DNA from: Rotaria sp. Silwood1
Taxonomy: Eukaryota; Rotifera; Eurotatoria; Philodinida; Philodinidae
Assembly (NCBI GenBank): GCA_905250075.1
Contig: CAJNOP010000033.1
Location: 233,345 to 297,344 of the forward strand
Length of the DNA stretch: 64,000 nt
Reading direction: 5' to 3'
Shown here: piece after piece, positions 60,563 through 64,000 of the stretch
Layout of the letters: each line of letters starts with the position of its first letter
Numbering within the stretch: position 1 is the stretch's first letter
Notes under the pieces: model-generated
Database searches by the model: none
What the model saw: the letters and a program-made list of their open reading frames with translations, nothing else
What the model was told of the DNA's origin: nothing
Position numbers and translations under genes: made by a program

Positions 60563-62788
60563 TTAGTTCTTTGAATTAAAGAATCGAAATTGTTTCTCAA
60601 GAAGCGAGAAAATGCCTTTTAGCTACTACTCTAGTTTAACAACACTTTTTTGTATCAAGTTTAATTCGAGAAGCGGTTAGATGCAAGTTCAAATTAACAA
60701 CACAACAACTCGAAGTCGAATAGCCAAACATTCATGAAGTAGTGTTAAATAAACGAGGAAATTGGAAGAAAAGTATACCAATCTCCACTGCACGTACCTA
60801 ACGGATAGCAACTCATAAAAAAAATACATTATGACATTAAGTCGGTGGATGTGAACTCACACACATGACACTGTTCATTCATTTCGTTGCTATTGAATAA
60901 ACAAGAATCGGAAATTATATGCCAAGAATGAACGAAAAAAAAGTTGATGCAAGAAAGAAATAAAAATCAAATTAAAAAGAGATCAAAATGATAATATTTT
61001 AATCTGATTTTTCAGTAATAAAAACATATATCATTTGATTTTAACATTGATTGATCTATTTTGAATCAGTTAACATCAGTAAATTAAAGTGAATTTCTAA
61101 TGCTTATCTACTATTGATTCAACTTTAATAATCAATTAAAAGAGATAGAAAACTATTGATCTCAAATGAAATTGATTTGTAAGACGATCCCCTCCTCCTC
61201 TTTCTCGACTCAAAATTTTCTGCCTTTATATGTCAAAAATGAATCACTCTTTCCGTTTTTCTTCAAATCCAATTTTCATACAAGAACTTGAAGTTTTCTC
61301 TTTCACGGCTCAATTGATCCGATTCGAAGTTTTTTCCTTTTTAATAAAAACCTAGATCGGATCGAGATGTCCTTTTTTTTTCTTTCTAGATAATATTCTC
61401 CCTATGAAATTTGACAATCTTTCAATAGTTAGCACAATTGAAAAAAAACACGTTCTCTGGTAGTGCTTTCGGTATTTGCTCTCTTCTGAATACTAGGAAC
61501 GATTGACTTTTGCTACCCTATATTTCCCTGAAGAAAGCATTTGATGATTTTGATTCTATGATAACTTTTGCTTGGCTGATGGAGATCTATCTGTTCTACA
61601 AGTTGCCTAATTTTTCGTTGAACCATTTTGGAGAATCTCCGAAAAGAAGGATAGAGAGACTCTCGGTATGTAAGATAGTCTTAAAAAATTTTCCATTTGT
61701 CTTGATAATGCAGAAATCGATACCGAAGAATGTTCGCAAGAATTGTCTATCTTGGTGACGAACGATAGAAAAAATGAAATATGAATTCATTATTTAATAT
61801 CTATAGTTCGAAATTCTGTCAGCGTGTATTTGAATTAAAAATATACTAGTCCTTTTTTTTTTCTTTTTGTATTGAAAAAGGATAAAAAGATCTAAATATT
61901 CTTTCACTTAAAATAAATAAATTTTTACAAAAAATGAAATATTGAAAAATTTTCAACATTTTCTATATTTTCAATTTTGCTATTCTCTTACATTTCGAGA
62001 TTTCGTATGTTCATCATATTGCCTCTTTCCTCTTAGATGTTGATTTTTCATAGGCATGTACAAAAATCATTCAAAAAAGAATTCAAATATTGTGATAAAT
62101 TCGCCAGTCATACATTCATCGATGTATTCACTCGTGCCCGATATCATCATTGCCGTCTTTTTATATATTTTGAATGCACATAAAAACATCATTGCTCGCG
62201 TATTATTCGTCAACCATTCTTAGCTCCTTTTCCCCATTGCTCTTCTCTCTTCTCTATGCTTTTGTCAAGTTTCTTCCATCAATAGAAGAAATGATAACTC
62301 ACAAAAGTTTGACAAGTATTAAGTATAGTGGAACGAAAATTGTTTCTTTTTTTTTAAGTATTATTTAGTTTAATGCAATTAAAATTTTTTTAGAAAGAAA
62401 AATCATAAATAGTTGAATAATTGTATTATAACTCTTTGAGTATATTTTCAATCCTACTTTCGTATTTATGGAAAAGTACCTTGGAGAAGACTAAAATTCT
62501 GTATTTCTACATCCTTGAAGATACTCTTTCATCAATGAATTTCATTAGAGAAACCATACGATGAGCCATTCATACCTACAGGCTAGTAGTCGAACTATTC
62601 TATTCGATAGAACAAAAGACGAGAACATTATGCATTGGATTTTCTTTTTTTCTTTTTTCCTCTCTCTCTTTTTCTTTCCTGTGTATATGTTCGTTCGTTC
62701 GTCAATTATTTTAAACAAGTTGTCCATTGTAATAAGGATCATATTTCAGCGAATATTACAGGTACAAACAATCTTTATTTTTTTAGAA
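60563..62788. other. Non-coding stretch with one dispersed repeat copy
   Basis: Apart from the repeat at 61395-61665, only short overlapping frames occur. CT-rich simple sequence lies near 62640-62680. Confidence 0.5.
61395..61665 (+). repeat. Dispersed repeat, copy 2 (partner 27655-28060)
   Basis: Shares ctatgataacttttgct, agatctatct and several other blocks, in order, with the copy in the GPCR intron. Shorter, by internal deletion. The overlapping frames on both strands here belong to the repeat. Confidence 0.6.
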
Positions 62789-63378
62789 ATGCCTGAAATA
62801 GGTCAATGCACTCATAACATGTGATGATGAAATAAAAGAATTATCTAAGTGTCACTGTTGTTTATGTCTTATTTGTCTCTATCATTTGAATATACATGTT
62901 GAAATAACAAAACAAAATAATAATCGACGATTAGATAATCTTCGTAATGAATTAAATACAGTTGTTAATACATTAAAACTAATTGTTGAAGAAAAATTAT
63001 TAACTATTGAATATGAACAAAATTTGATTGAACAAGCAAAAAAGTTTCTTGATATACTCAGTAGTTCAATTGATGAATTACAAAATATTTTCGAAAAAAT
63101 TAATCAAACAATAGCATTAAATCGTTTAGGTAAAAACTAAATTAAATAATCGTTTTTTTTGGATATCTTTCTTTTCTTTGTTTATAAAAGAAGGAATCAT
63201 GCTGAAAGTAGAACCATCATTATCACAAACTAAATAATGTTCTCGTGTTTCTGATTATAATAAGGAAAACATGAATTCTAATGGTAAGATGAAATCTCTC
63301 TTTAACATATTTCTTTTTTCATTTCATTATATTTATTTCGATCGAACTATAGGTATTGGTGTCGAATCAGAGAGCTAA
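62789..63378 (+). pseudogene. B-box/coiled-coil-like protein, probably frameshifted
   Basis: ATG 62789 opens MPEIGQCTHNM and hits TGA at once. In another frame the sequence continues CDDEIKELSKCHCCLCLICL, YHLNIHVEITKQNNNRRLD and then a long coiled coil (TLKLIVEEKLLTIEYEQNLI). The Cys/His spacing resembles degenerate B-box-type proteins common in bdelloids. A donor at 63129|63130 joins 63191 in frame (...NRLEGIMLKVEPSLSQTK), then TAA; the frame beyond stays protein-like (CSRVSDYNKENMNSN) through a further GT-AG intron to 63378. A frameshift plus a stop suggests a recently broken copy. A 5' exon supplying another start cannot be excluded. Confidence 0.5.
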
Positions 63379-63830
63379 TAGAACTTATTAATCAGCATTT
63401 GAACTCATATTGACACTAGAAAGATTTCTTAGTAAAAGTATCTGCAGTTAATGAGGCAAGTTTTGACTGTTCTACAGAGTTTTCGATCTGGAAATGTCTA
63501 TAGACATGTGTTTGATGACCTTCGAAATAAAATTGACTTATTTACTATTGAATAAATACTGAAAGATGGCTCGAAAATTCAATCAATTGCTTCATTGACA
63601 CGGTCCTCTTCGATTTTTTTCTATTCTTGACAAGTTTTTATTGTTGATCTAATATGAGTTCAAATGGTGGAGATCAGTTCATGTAGTTCTTTCATAGGAT
63701 AAATAAAGACTTCAAAATATAAGTTTTTTTTTGTATGTTTAGATGAAGCAGAATAATTGAAGATCTCAAAAGGTAAATTAAATTTTCTTTAATTTCAAAA
63801 AAGAAAAACAAACATGATTGTGTTAAGATA

Positions 63831-63882
63831 ATGAATATTCAACGGATATCGATCACCATTTTGATGGTACTGTTTCATTGGA
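63831..63882 (+). CDS. First exon of a putative secreted protein (partial)
   Basis: ATG followed by a basic then hydrophobic stretch (MNIQRISITILMVLFHW), a typical signal peptide, ending at the donor GTAAGT at 63883. The rest would lie beyond the window. The intron that follows contains telomere-like hairpin C. Supported only by signal-peptide character and the donor. Confidence 0.4.
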
Positions 63883-63910
63883 GTAAGTTTCTATTTTTAT
63901 CAAAAAAAAA

Positions 63911-64000
63911 GGGTGGGGTGGGTGTGGGTGTCAATATGAAACAGAGGAAGACACCCACACCCACACCCACACCCACACCCACACCCACACCCACGCCCAC
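63911..64000. repeat. Telomere-like hairpin, copy C, with long (CCCACA)n arm
   Basis: The G-rich arm (gggtggggtgggtgtgggtg, 63911-63930) is followed by tcaatatgaaacagaggaag and a C-rich arm of about eight CCCACA units reaching the window end (63951-64000). The G-strand unit is TGTGGG, the reported bdelloid telomere repeat. The orientation is opposite to that of a right-hand chromosome end, so this is an interstitial tract. Confidence 0.85.

Noticed and set aside
63951..64000. True chromosome end (telomere)
   Set aside because: The plus strand reads CCCACA towards the right; a right-hand telomere would read TGTGGG. A G-rich arm and spacer precede it, so it is interstitial.
1..64000. tRNA or rRNA genes
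   Set aside because: No cloverleaf with both A and B boxes, and no rRNA-like conserved block, was recognised by eye.

Overview
Organism: the window reads as nuclear DNA of a small AT-rich invertebrate, most probably a bdelloid rotifer. Conserved animal genes are cut by many 45-75 bp GT-AG introns. One gene is the lophotrochozoan type of chitin synthase with a myosin motor. Two minus-strand genes look bacterial or fungal in origin. The last 50 bases are (CCCACA)n, complementary to TGTGGG, the repeat reported for bdelloid telomeres. The species assignment is inference.

Layout: 1.3-15.8 kb holds 25 exons of a minus-strand myosin-motor chitin synthase; its catalytic glycosyltransferase part is not in the window. 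18.6-20.7 kb is a Rab8-type GTPase (minus, 11 exons including 16- and 20-nt microexons). 22.9-24.0 kb is TBP (plus, 6 exons). 25.7-32.4 kb is an adhesion GPCR (minus, 10 exons). 37.06-37.32 kb is a MULE-like transposase remnant, followed by a two-stop pseudogene and an intact coiled-coil gene (both minus, 37.5-39.5 kb). 42.1-43.5 kb is TRMT10C (plus, 5 exons). The joined exons of Rab8, TBP, the GPCR and TRMT10C each give a length divisible by three (212, 280, 802 and 399 residues), which supports the models.

Right of 43.6 kb the character changes. There is a decayed coding relic (46.1-46.5 kb), a 5-kb transposon-like element with concentric repeat layers and a nested 776-bp MITE (47.8-52.8 kb), and two related long-TIR elements with TTA duplications (53.1-54.0 and 60.0-60.6 kb). 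Two probable horizontally acquired enzyme genes sit side by side: a glycoside-hydrolase-like pseudogene (54.2-55.0 kb) and an intronless carboxylesterase (55.7-57.6 kb). A broken B-box/coiled-coil gene and the first exon of a secreted protein lie at the end. This resembles the transition from core to transposon- and transfer-rich DNA described for bdelloid chromosome ends.

Most novel signal: three dispersed ~45-90 bp hairpins (36,996; 45,819; 63,911) in which telomere-like G-rich and C-rich arms face each other across a spacer with a shared core. The genes themselves are unrelated in function (cell surface and chitin, vesicle traffic, transcription, adhesion signalling, mitochondrial tRNA processing); no operon-like relationship is implied.
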